64,000 bases of DNA from Promicromonospora sp042731755 (GTDB taxonomy: Bacteria > Actinomycetota > Actinomycetes > Actinomycetales > Cellulomonadaceae), in the NCBI RefSeq assembly GCF_042731755.1, contig NZ_JBHWLR010000001.1:124001-188000 (forward strand), written 5' to 3'. The notes beneath the pieces are model-generated. The model was not told where the DNA came from and did no database searches. It worked only from the letters and a program-made list of their open reading frames with translations. The translations under genes and the position numbers were made by a program. Of the stretch, positions 8,537 through 16,215 are shown in pieces. The stretch's first letter is position 1. The number at the start of each line of letters is the position of its first letter.

Positions 8537-9232
8537 CTACCCCTCAGTCGGCCCCTCTGTCGGCCTCAGGAGCTCCTCCAGGAGCCTCATCCCCTCGAGC
8601 ATGTCCACGTCCGGGTCGAGCAGCCACTGCGTGGAGAGCCCGTCCATGGCGGCGATCACCAGGGAGGCCGCCACCTGAGGCGAGATGTCGGACCGCACGG
8701 TGCCGGCGGCCTGCGCGACGCGCAGGATCGCCAGTGCCTCGTCGCGCAGCGACCGGTAGCGCTCGACGAAGAACGTGCGGGAGTGCTCGTTGTCGGACTC
8801 CAGCGCCCGGGCCACCATGCTGTGCCGCAGCGCCATGAGGCCCGGCGTCCGGCGGGCGTAGGCCTCCAGGTGCGCGGTGAAGTCGGTCGGGGCGGCGCCG
8901 CTCTCGCGGGCGTCGGCCAAGGCCTGGCGGTCCTTCTCGCGGAGCACCTCCAGGAAGAGCTCCTCGCGGGTCTCGAAGTACCGGCGCAGGGCGGCGTGGC
9001 TCACGCCGATCGCCTCGCCGATGGCGCGCAGGCTGGTGCCCTCGGACCCCAGCTCGGCGAACACCCCGATGGTGCGGTCGAGGATCTGCTGCCGGCGCAG
9101 GATCCCCTTGGGATATCTGCCGCGCGGTCGCGACCGGCCCTCCGGTCCCGTGCTCTCCGGCCCCGTGCTGCCCGGCCCCGTGCTGCCCGGCCCCGTGCTG
9201 TCCGGGGCCTCGGCGCGCTCGCTCTGCGACAC
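8537..9232 (-). CDS. TetR-family repressor of the mannosidase/transporter regulon
   Basis: 231 residues. After a roughly 40-residue low-complexity leader of S-T-G-P-G/E repeats comes a classic TetR helix-turn-helix (RRQQILDRTIGVF ... GTSLRAIGEAIGVSHAALRRYF, about residues 43-85), then an all-helical ligand/dimer domain. The GTG start at 9232 is fixed by AGGAGG ending 6 nt upstream. The divergent operator at 9275-9298 lies 43 bp from its start, so autoregulation is likely. A second copy sits just beyond its own 3' end, serving the transporter. The inducer is probably a mannoside or a product of the neighbouring enzyme (inference). Confidence 0.88.
   Translation of the reverse strand: MSQSERAEAPDSTGPGSTGPGSTGPESTGPEGRSRPRGRYPKGILRRQQILDRTIGVFAELGSEGTSLRAIGEAIGVSHAALRRYFETREELFLEVLREKDRQALADARESGAAPTDFTAHLEAYARRTPGLMALRHSMVARALESDNEHSRTFFVERYRSLRDEALAILRVAQAAGTVRSDISPQVAASLVIAAMDGLSTQWLLDPDVDMLEGMRLLEELLRPTEGPTEG
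9142..9201. repeat. Four tandem 15-bp units inside tetR
   Basis: CCGGCCCCGTGCTGC is repeated at 9157 and 9172, with variants at 9142 and 9187. It is in frame and encodes the S-T-G-P-G/E repeats of the TetR N-terminal leader, so unit gain or loss would change leader length without a frameshift. Confidence 0.8.
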
Positions 9233-9274
9233 GTCCCACCTCCTGTTGCTCGCCGGACCACAACCTATCAGCGC

Positions 9275-9298
9275 GAAAAGTTCCACGTGGAGCTTTTC
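9275..9298. promoter_or_regulatory. TetR-type operator O2 (mannosidase/tetR divergent promoter)
   Basis: A 24-bp palindrome, GAAAAGTTCCAC with its complement, one mismatched pair. It lies in the tetR-mannosidase divergent region, directly upstream of the TACGGT box at 9302-9307 that serves the mannosidase. Same core as O1. Confidence 0.8.
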
Positions 9299-9313
9299 TG
9301 TTACGGTGCCCTC

Positions 9314-12300
9314 ATGAACGACAACGCCGTCCAGGTCGAGCACCGGGTCAACAACACGGTCCGCGACCTCCTCGTCCCCGCCCTCTTCCCGCGCAGGGCG
9401 CCCGTCCGCGTCACGGCCTGGGAGGTGCCCGACGAGCCCGTGCCCTTCGCGGAGGCCGTGGCGCACGAGTTCACGCCGTTCGAGGTGGGCCAGGCCTGGA
9501 GCAAGCCCTGGGGGACCACGTGGTTCCACGTCACGGGCTCCGTCCCGGAGGGCTGGGGGCGCGCGGGCACGACCGTGCAGCTCTTCGTCGACCTCGGCTT
9601 CTCGCGCCTGATGCCCGCCTTCCAGGCGGAGGGCCTGCTGTACCGGCCGGACGGCTCGATCATCAAGGGCGTCGAGCCGTTCAACCACGTCGTGGACGTC
9701 GACGGCGACGCGGTGGACGTCTTCGTGGAGGCGGCGTCCAACCCGAACATGCTGGAGCACTTCTTCGCCTCGGCCCCGCCCACCCCGGCGGCGGGGATGG
9801 CGGCGGCCCTCCCGGGGACCTTCCTGCCCGCCGGCACCTCCCGCATCGCGCGCCTGGGCCACAAGGCGACGGCCGGCACCGAGCCCGTCTACACGCTGCG
9901 CGACGTCACGCTCGTCGAGCGCGACCTCGACGTGGACGCGCTGCTGAGCGACATCACCGCGCTCGTCGGCCTCGTGCGCGAGCTCGACGCGGGCCTCCCG
10001 CGCCGGGCCGAGATCCTGGCCGCGCTGGACCGGGCGTGCGACGCGATCGACCCGGACGACGTCACGGCGACCGTCGCGTCCGCCCGGAGCGAGCTCGCGG
10101 GCGTGCTCGCCGCCCCCGCCCACGCGACCGCCCACTCGATCGTCGCCGTCGGCCACGCGCACCTCGACTCCGCCTGGCTGTGGCCCACGCGGGAGACCGT
10201 GCGCAAGGCCGCCCGCACGTTCTCCAACGTGCTCGACCTGATGGACGCCGACCCCGACTTCGTCTTCGCCTGCTCCAGCGCGCAGCAGCTCGCGTGGGTC
10301 AAGGAGTACTACCCCCAGCTCTTCGAGCGCATCCGGGCCCGGGTCGCCGAGGGCCGGTTCGTCCCCGTGGGCGGCATGTGGGTCGAGAGCGACACGAACC
10401 TGCCCGGCGGCGAGGCGCTGGTGCGCCAGTTCCTGCACGGGCAGGGGTTCTTCCTCCGCGAGTTCGGGACGCTCTCGCGGGAGGCCTGGCTGCCTGACTC
10501 CTTCGGGTTCACCGCGGCCTTCCCCCAGATCGCGCGCTCGGCCGGCACCGACAGCTTCCTCACCCAGAAGATGTCCTGGAACGACACCAACCGGATGCCG
10601 CACCACACCTTCCTCTGGGAGGGCCTGGACGGCACCCGGCTCTTCACGCACTTCCCGCCGAACGACACCTACGGCTCGGACCTGGGCGCCGCCGACCTCG
10701 CCAAGGCGCAGCGGCAGCACGCCGAGAAGGCGACGTCGAACACGTCGGTCACCCTGTTCGGCTGGTCCGACGGCGGCGGCGGGCCCACCCGCGAGATGAT
10801 CTCCGCCGCGCGCCGTACCCGGGACCTGGAAGGCTCCCCGCGGGTGACGCTCGGCGCACCGGCCGACTTCTTCGCGGCGGCCAAGGAGAACCTGCCGCAC
10901 CCCGCCGTCTGGACGGGGGAGATGTACCTGGAGACCCACCGGGGCACCTACACCTCCCAGGCCCGGACCAAGCTCGGCAACCGGCGCAGCGAGCACCTGC
11001 TGCGCGAGGCCGAGCTGTGGAGCGCGACGGCCGCCGTCCGCGGTCTGCTCGACTACCCCTACGAGCGGCTCGACACGATCTGGCACACGGTGCTGCTGCA
11101 GCAGTTCCACGACATCCTCCCCGGCTCGGCGATCGCCTGGGTCCACGAGGAGGCCGAGGAGGCCTACCGGCGGGTCGGCGAGGAGCTGGAGGGCATCATC
11201 GCGGCCGCCCAGCGGGCGCTCGCCGGCGACGGGGGAGCCACCGTCGTGTTCAACGCGGCACCGTTCGCGCACGGGGACGTGCCGGCGCTGGGCGCCGCGG
11301 TCCTCGCCCCGCAGGACGACGCCGCGGGGCAGGGCGCGGGCCCGGGTTCGACGCCGGCCGGACCGACGCCGGACGTGACCCCGGCCGCCGTCCCCGGCGG
11401 CTACCGCCTCGACAACGGCCGCCTCTCCGCGCGCTTCGACGCCGCGGGCCTCCTGGTCTCCCTGGTCGACCTGGCGTCGGGCCGCGACGTCGTCCCCGAC
11501 GGCGAGCAGGCCGGTCTGCTGCAGGTCTTCCGGGACCGTCCCAACATGTTCGAGGCGTGGGACATCGACCGCTCCTATGCCAACGCCGTCACCGAGCTCC
11601 GCACGCCGGACGCCGTCGAGGTCGTGGGCGACGTCCTGACGGTGACGCACACCCACGGCGGCTCCACGATCGTGCAGCGCTTCCGGCTCGCCGCCGACGC
11701 CGCGGAGCTGCAGGTCGAGACGGAGGTCGACTGGCACGAGCAGGAGAAGCTGCTCAAGCTCGCCTTCCCCGTGGACGTGCGCGCCGACGACTTCGCCTCC
11801 GAGATCCAGTTCGGGCACGTCATGCGGCCCACCTTCGCGAACACGTCCTGGGACGTCGCGCGGTTCGAGACCGTCGCCCACCGGTGGGTGCACGTCGGCG
11901 AGCCGGGGTTCGGGGTGGTCGTTGCCAACGCGTCGACGTACGGGCACGACGTGACCCGCTCCACGCGCGCCGACGGCGGCACGACGACCCTGGTCCGGCA
12001 GTCCCTGCTGCGCGCGCCGAAGTTCCCGGACCCCGAGGCCGACCAGGGGTCCCACGTCTTCCGGACCACGATCGGACCGGCCGCGACGGTGCTCGACGCC
12101 GCGGCCGCCGGCTACCGGCTCAACCTCCCGGCTCGCCGTGTGCAGGGTGACCCGGGCGCCGCCGTCGACCCGATCGTGACGGTCTCGGCCCCGTCGGTCC
12201 TGGTCGAGTCGGTGAAGCTCGCCGAGGACCGGTCGGGCGACCTCGTCGTCCGGCTGTACGAGGCGCAGGGCGCGCGGACCGCGGTCACCCTCGGGCTCGG

Positions 12301-12439
12301 CACGCCGTTCTCGACGGCGTGGCGCACCGACCTCCTGGAGCGCGACCTCGGCGAGCAGACGTGGGCGGGCGGGGAACCGATCGGCCTGGAGCTGCGCCCG
12401 TTCCAGATCGCGACCGTCCGCGTGCGGACGACGTCCTGA
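9314..12439 (+). CDS. GH38 alpha-mannosidase
   Basis: 1,041 residues, no signal peptide, so cytoplasmic. An N-terminal beta domain of about 270 residues precedes the catalytic domain with HAHLDSAWLWP (zinc ligands His283 and Asp285) and the nucleophile Asp395 in AWLPDSFG. Helical-bundle and C-terminal beta domains follow, in the order normal for GH38 class III enzymes (about 1,000 residues). It removes alpha-linked mannose from oligosaccharides. A Gly/Pro/Ala-rich linker near residue 675 separates domains. A TACGGT box (9302-9307) ends 6 nt before the ATG with no ribosome site, so the mRNA is probably leaderless. Operator O2 overlaps the -35/spacer. With the transporter it forms an import-and-cleave pair for mannosides. 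Confidence 0.93.
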   Translation: MNDNAVQVEHRVNNTVRDLLVPALFPRRAPVRVTAWEVPDEPVPFAEAVAHEFTPFEVGQAWSKPWGTTWFHVTGSVPEGWGRAGTTVQLFVDLGFSRLMPAFQAEGLLYRPDGSIIKGVEPFNHVVDVDGDAVDVFVEAASNPNMLEHFFASAPPTPAAGMAAALPGTFLPAGTSRIARLGHKATAGTEPVYTLRDVTLVERDLDVDALLSDITALVGLVRELDAGLPRRAEILAALDRACDAIDPDDVTATVASARSELAGVLAAPAHATAHSIVAVGHAHLDSAWLWPTRETVRKAARTFSNVLDLMDADPDFVFACSSAQQLAWVKEYYPQLFERIRARVAEGRFVPVGGMWVESDTNLPGGEALVRQFLHGQGFFLREFGTLSREAWLPDSFGFTAAFPQIARSAGTDSFLTQKMSWNDTNRMPHHTFLWEGLDGTRLFTHFPPNDTYGSDLGAADLAKAQRQHAEKATSNTSVTLFGWSDGGGGPTREMISAARRTRDLEGSPRVTLGAPADFFAAAKENLPHPAVWTGEMYLETHRGTYTSQARTKLGNRRSEHLLREAELWSATAAVRGLLDYPYERLDTIWHTVLLQQFHDILPGSAIAWVHEEAEEAYRRVGEELEGIIAAAQRALAGDGGATVVFNAAPFAHGDVPALGAAVLAPQDDAAGQGAGPGSTPAGPTPDVTPAAVPGGYRLDNGRLSARFDAAGLLVSLVDLASGRDVVPDGEQAGLLQVFRDRPNMFEAWDIDRSYANAVTELRTPDAVEVVGDVLTVTHTHGGSTIVQRFRLAADAAELQVETEVDWHEQEKLLKLAFPVDVRADDFASEIQFGHVMRPTFANTSWDVARFETVAHRWVHVGEPGFGVVVANASTYGHDVTRSTRADGGTTTLVRQSLLRAPKFPDPEADQGSHVFRTTIGPAATVLDAAAAGYRLNLPARRVQGDPGAAVDPIVTVSAPSVLVESVKLAEDRSGDLVVRLYEAQGARTAVTLGLGTPFSTAWRTDLLERDLGEQTWAGGEPIGLELRPFQIATVRVRTTS

Positions 12440-12443
12440 ACCG

Positions 12444-13415
12444 TCAGGCCACGGGTACCGGCGAGGCAGTGGCTGGCGAGGCGGGGACCGGCGGGAGGGG
12501 AGCCGGCTGGTCGGCCGGCCCCGCACCCAGGGCGTCCGTGGCCGCGGCGCGGAAGGCGTCGCCGGACGCGTCCGGGCCGGGGCGGTAGGCCGCGACCACC
12601 TGGACGGGCTCGGCCCCGACGATCGGGACCGTGGTCACGCCGGGCCAGAGGGCGAGCCGGCGGTCCCCCTCCGGGAGGATCGCCACGGCCTCGCCGGCTG
12701 CGACCAGCTCCAGCTTGTCCTCGAAGGTCTCGACCGTCGAGGGGGCGAGCGGGACGGGCGCGGTGCCGCCGCCGTCCTCCAGCCGCCAGAACGAGGTCCA
12801 AGCCTCGTCCGTGGCGCCGCACGAGACGCGGGCCTCGCCGTCGAGCTCGCCCGGTGTGACGCCGTCGCGCCCGGCGAGCGGGTGGGCGGTCGAGACGGCG
12901 AGGACCCGGCGCTCTTGGTAGAGGGGGACCACGCGGAGGCCCTCGGCGGGCAGCGGGAGGCGGGCGATCAGCCCGTCGACCGCGCGGTCGCGCAGGGCCT
13001 GCGCGGCGCTCGCCTCCTCCAGGTGCCGGGTGCGGACCAGGGTGCCGGGCAGGCGCGCGCGCAGCGCCCTGGCCACGTCCCCGACGTCGGTGCCGCCCGT
13101 GTGGCCGAGGGTGAACGTCCGGGACGTGCCCGCCTCCCGGGCCACGGCCGCCGCCCGCCGGGCCTGCCCCAGCAGGGCGCGCGCGTGCGGGAGGAACGCC
13201 GTCCCGGCCTCGGTGAGCACGCTGCCGTGCGGCGTGCGGTCGAGCAGGCGGGCCCCGAGCTGGTGCTCCAGCCGCTGGATCTGGCGGCTCAGCGAGGGCT
13301 GCGCGAGGTGGAGCGCGTCGGCCGCGCGGCCGAAGCCGGCGTGCTCGGCGACGGCGACGAAGTACCGGATCAGCCGCAGGTCCAGGTCCAGGTCCAGGTT
13401 CTCTTCGACCGTCAT
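12444..13415 (-). CDS. LysR-family transcriptional regulator
   Basis: 323 residues: N-terminal winged HTH (RLIRYFVAVAEHAGFGRAADAL ... QPSLSRQIQRLEHQLG, about residues 14-55) and a periplasmic-binding-protein-like effector domain. The C-terminus is a Pro/Ala-rich tail. Residues 7-13 are an LDLDLD run encoded by a short CAGGTC repeat. It is divergent from the SDR gene at 13504, the usual arrangement for a LysR activator and its target, and ends 4 bp from the convergent mannosidase stop. A 17-bp palindrome sits immediately upstream of its ATG. Confidence 0.88.
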   Translation of the reverse strand: MTVEENLDLDLDLRLIRYFVAVAEHAGFGRAADALHLAQPSLSRQIQRLEHQLGARLLDRTPHGSVLTEAGTAFLPHARALLGQARRAAAVAREAGTSRTFTLGHTGGTDVGDVARALRARLPGTLVRTRHLEEASAAQALRDRAVDGLIARLPLPAEGLRVVPLYQERRVLAVSTAHPLAGRDGVTPGELDGEARVSCGATDEAWTSFWRLEDGGGTAPVPLAPSTVETFEDKLELVAAGEAVAILPEGDRRLALWPGVTTVPIVGAEPVQVVAAYRPGPDASGDAFRAAATDALGAGPADQPAPLPPVPASPATASPVPVA

Positions 13416-13416
13416 G

Positions 13417-13433
13417 ATGTCAGTCTATGACAT
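13417..13433. promoter_or_regulatory. LysR-type binding palindrome in divergent lysR/SDR promoter
   Basis: ATGTCA, 5-nt spacer GTCTA, TGACAT: a perfect inverted repeat containing a T-N11-A core. It starts 1 bp beyond the LysR start codon and lies 70 bp before the SDR start. Confidence 0.6.
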
Positions 13434-13503
13434 GCAGTTCGGCTATGGCCGGGTGCGGAACAGGTCTTGGACCGCGCGCCGGTCGCGGCCGTTGACTGGA
13501 GCC

Positions 13504-14247
13504 ATGAGCGAGTACGCAGACAAGAAGATCGTCATCACCGGCGGCAGCACCGGGTTCGGCCTGGAGACGGCGCGGCTGCTGACCGCCCGCGGCGCGCGGG
13601 TGCTGATCACCGGCCGGGACCAGGGCGCCCTGGACGCCGCGCGGGCCGAGCTCGGCGACCGTGCTGTCGCGGTGCGCAGCGACGCGTCGTCCCTCGCGGA
13701 CATCGACGCGCTGGCCGACCGGGTGCGCGCCGAGTTCGGCACCATCGACGGGCTCTTCGCCAACGCGGGCATCAACGGCTTCGCGCCCTTCGAGGCCACG
13801 CAGGAGGACATGTTCGACGAGCTGTTCGCGATCAACACCAAAGGCCCGTACTTCACCGCGCAGAAGCTCGCGCCGCTGATCGCCCCGGGCGGCGGCGTCG
13901 TGCTGACGACCTCCGTCGCCAACGCGCTCGGCCTGCCGATGCTCAGCACCTACGGGGCCACCAAGGCCGCCGTGCGGTCGTTCGCGCGGAGCCTGGCCCG
14001 CGAGCTGCTGCCCCGCGGCATCCGCGTCAACGCCGTGAGCCCCGGGCCGATCGACTCAGGCATCCTGGCCAAGTCGATGCCCCCGGAGGCGGTCGAGCAG
14101 ACCAAGGCCCAGATGGCGGGGGAGAATCCCATGGGGCGCCTCGGCACGGTGGACGAGATCGCCCGGGCGGTGGCGTTCCTGCTGTTCGAGGCCACGTACA
14201 CGACGGGCGCCGAGCTGGTGGTGGACGGCGGCGGGTCCCAGCTCTAG
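13504..14247 (+). CDS. Short-chain dehydrogenase/reductase (SDR)
   Basis: 247 residues, the normal length for a classical SDR. It has the cofactor motif TGGSTGFG (residues 11-18), the NAG motif (FANAGING) and the catalytic YxxxK in STYGATKAAV near residue 157. It ends with the typical C-terminal GAELVVDGGGSQL. Arg in TGRDQ after beta-2 suggests NADP(H). ATG at 13504 has TGGAGCC upstream. Its partner is the divergent LysR gene. Its stop codon overlaps the stop of the convergent methyltransferase in the sequence CTAG. Substrate not predictable. Confidence 0.88.
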   Translation: MSEYADKKIVITGGSTGFGLETARLLTARGARVLITGRDQGALDAARAELGDRAVAVRSDASSLADIDALADRVRAEFGTIDGLFANAGINGFAPFEATQEDMFDELFAINTKGPYFTAQKLAPLIAPGGGVVLTTSVANALGLPMLSTYGATKAAVRSFARSLARELLPRGIRVNAVSPGPIDSGILAKSMPPEAVEQTKAQMAGENPMGRLGTVDEIARAVAFLLFEATYTTGAELVVDGGGSQL

Positions 14248-15389
14248 GACGTCCCCGCCTCCTTCATCCGGTAGAACCGGAAGAGGCCGAAGTCCTCGAT
14301 CGGCAGCACCTCGAACTCGCTGAACCCGGCGGCCGCGCCGTACTCCCGCAGCAGCGAGGGCCGCAGCACCGTCCCCGTGGCGGCGCTCGGCCGGCTGGAG
14401 CGGCCGTCGGGCAGGCAGATGAAGATGCTGTACCCGTACATCAGGCGCTCGACGTCGTCGCCGTCCGGCGCGAACGTCTCGGCCACGGCCTCGTCCATCA
14501 CGATGAGCGGGGCGCCCGGCGCGAGGGACTGTCGGACGGCGGCGAGCACCTCGACCGGCCGCGGCATGTCGTGGACGCACTCGAAGGCGAAGGCCGCGTC
14601 GTACCCACCCTCCGGCAGGTGCGCCGCGTCGCCGTGGGAGAAGCGGACCCGGTCGCCGACGCCGGCGGCGCGCGCGTTCTCGGTGGCCATCGCCACCGAC
14701 GGCGCGTCGATGTCGATGCCGTGGACCGTCGCGCCGGGGTAGGCCCGGCCGAGCGCGATGCTCGACCAGCCGCCGCCGGAGCCGACGTCGAGCACCCGGG
14801 CGCCGGGCCGCCCGAGCCGTTCGTGCAGGTCGGCGACGCCGGCGAGCGCGTCGGCCAGCCGGTGCTCGAACCACGGCCGGTTCATGTCGGACTGCCCCTC
14901 GCGCGCGTCGTCGCCGAGGTCGTCCCAGCTCACGCCGCCGCCGGTGCGGTAGGCGTCCAGCAGCTGGGGGAGCGCGCCGCCGACGGCGCCGAACATCCGG
15001 GCGACGGGAGCGAGCAGGTCGAGGTGGTGAGGGTTCGTCAGGATCTCCGCGGTGCCCGGCGGGATGCTGAAGACCCGCGCGTCGGGGGCGCCGTCGGAGT
15101 CGAGGCGCAGCAGGCCGGTGACGGCCTGCTGCTCCAGCCACTCGCGGGCGTAACGGGCGTCCGTGCCGGTGCGCTCGGCGAGCTGGGGCGCGGTCGCAGG
15201 GCCGTCGTCGACGAGCGAGCGGTACCAGCCGAGGCGGTCGCCGAGGAACGCCGACAGCAGGTCGACGGTGCCGAGGACGGCGCCGAAGAGACGCTCGGAC
15301 ACGGCGGCTGCCTCGGCGGAGGCGGGGTCCGTCGGCGCCGCGGTTGTCGGGGCCGGGCCGGTCGGCGCTGCGTCGGTGCTGGGATCCAT
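14244..15389 (-). CDS. SAM-dependent methyltransferase with N-terminal winged-helix domain
   Basis: 381 residues. An N-terminal helical/winged-helix region (SERLFGAVLGTVDLLSAFLGDRLGWY ... YAREWLEQQAVTGLL, about residues 25-95) is of the type used for dimerisation in small-molecule methyltransferases. A class I Rossmann domain follows, with motif I VLDVGSGGGW near residue 190 and the acidic GIDID after beta-2. I chose ATG 15389 (MDPSTDA); an in-frame TTG upstream at 15476 would add 29 low-complexity residues. The acceptor is unknown. Convergent with the SDR and sharing a CTAG stop overlap. Confidence 0.82.
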   Translation of the reverse strand: MDPSTDAAPTGPAPTTAAPTDPASAEAAAVSERLFGAVLGTVDLLSAFLGDRLGWYRSLVDDGPATAPQLAERTGTDARYAREWLEQQAVTGLLRLDSDGAPDARVFSIPPGTAEILTNPHHLDLLAPVARMFGAVGGALPQLLDAYRTGGGVSWDDLGDDAREGQSDMNRPWFEHRLADALAGVADLHERLGRPGARVLDVGSGGGWSSIALGRAYPGATVHGIDIDAPSVAMATENARAAGVGDRVRFSHGDAAHLPEGGYDAAFAFECVHDMPRPVEVLAAVRQSLAPGAPLIVMDEAVAETFAPDGDDVERLMYGYSIFICLPDGRSSRPSAATGTVLRPSLLREYGAAAGFSEFEVLPIEDFGLFRFYRMKEAGTS

Positions 15390-15492
15390 CTCTCCACGGT
15401 CCGCCTGTCGCGTGCGGCGCACCACCGCGGGGGTGGGGGATTTTCGCCTGGCGGGGTCCAGGCACCCGCCGGTCAAGCCCCGGCGTCCAGCC

Positions 15493-15930
15493 CTACAAGT
15501 CCGCCGACCCCCGGTAGTGCGCGTGCGCCCGCGCCCGTAGCTCCGGCGTCGCCGCCGCGCGGAGCGCGTCGAAGTACTCGCGCAGGGGCTGGCCGGTCTC
15601 GATCCAGCGCAGCTCCGCCTTGGACACGTAGTCGCCGCAGCCGGTGCAGAACGAGCGGTCGCCGTAGAGGAACGGGTTGGCGAGGTAGCTGCGGACGATC
15701 TCCTCGGGCATGCCCGTGCCCGCCCCGCAGACGAGGTGGCGGTAGGTCTGGGGGACGCCGTCGAGCGAGCCCTCGTACCGGGCGTCGGGCGTCAGGGTCA
15801 CGTGATCCTTCTGCTGGCCGTCCCGGCGGCGCCGCTGGTGCCACCACGAGTGCAGGGGGAGCGTGGCCCGCGAGACGGCCCGGTGACAGAACGGGCAGGT
15901 GAGGGGTGCGGCGTCGGACATGCGGGCCAT
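15493..15930 (-). CDS. Small Cys/His-rich (zinc-ribbon-like) protein of unknown function
   Basis: 145 residues. It has CPFCHRAVSRATLPLH near residues 12-27 and a C-x-x-C pair (CTGCGDYVSK) near residue 95, plus HLVCGAG between them, consistent with one or two metal-binding knuckles. The end is strongly helical and basic (ELRARAHAHYRG). No catalytic signature is recognisable. Start at ATG 15930 has GGAAG 10 nt upstream; ATG 15921 is a second option. Probably monocistronic and divergent from the GH87 gene. An RNA- or DNA-binding role is possible but unsupported. Confidence 0.6.
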   Translation of the reverse strand: MARMSDAAPLTCPFCHRAVSRATLPLHSWWHQRRRRDGQQKDHVTLTPDARYEGSLDGVPQTYRHLVCGAGTGMPEEIVRSYLANPFLYGDRSFCTGCGDYVSKAELRWIETGQPLREYFDALRAAATPELRARAHAHYRGSADL

Positions 15931-15961
15931 GATGCCAGCGCTTCCGGGTGGCCCCGGACCC

Positions 15962-15991
15962 TTGACGTCCCAGGTTTCGCCCTCGTAATAT
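15962..15991 (+). promoter_or_regulatory. Sigma-70 promoter of the GH87 gene
   Basis: TTGACG (15962-15967), 18-nt spacer, TAATAT (15986-15991): close to consensus and AT-rich against a very GC-rich background. Downstream are two CTGCAA repeats (around 16004 and 16050) that could be regulator half-sites. The resulting leader of about 215 nt before the ATG is long. Confidence 0.6.
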
Positions 15992-16215
15992 CCGAACCGC
16001 AAGACTGCAAGAACTTGACAGACAACGAGCACAAAGCAGTGCACGTACTGCAACTCTGCACTCTCGCCCCCGGCACGCAGCCCCTCTCGGGCTGCCTCGG
16101 TGGCGCCGACCCGACCCACCCAGGACGTCGACGCGCACCGGCCCGGTCGCGCCGACGTCGGGCGCCGTTGCCCAGGGTGGCCGAGCCCGCCACCGGCGGG
16201 AGAACGAGGACGTTC

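Noticed and set aside
13378..13396. CAGGTC triplet repeat in the LysR gene as a regulatory repeat
   Set aside because: It is in frame inside the coding region and only explains an LDLDLD run.
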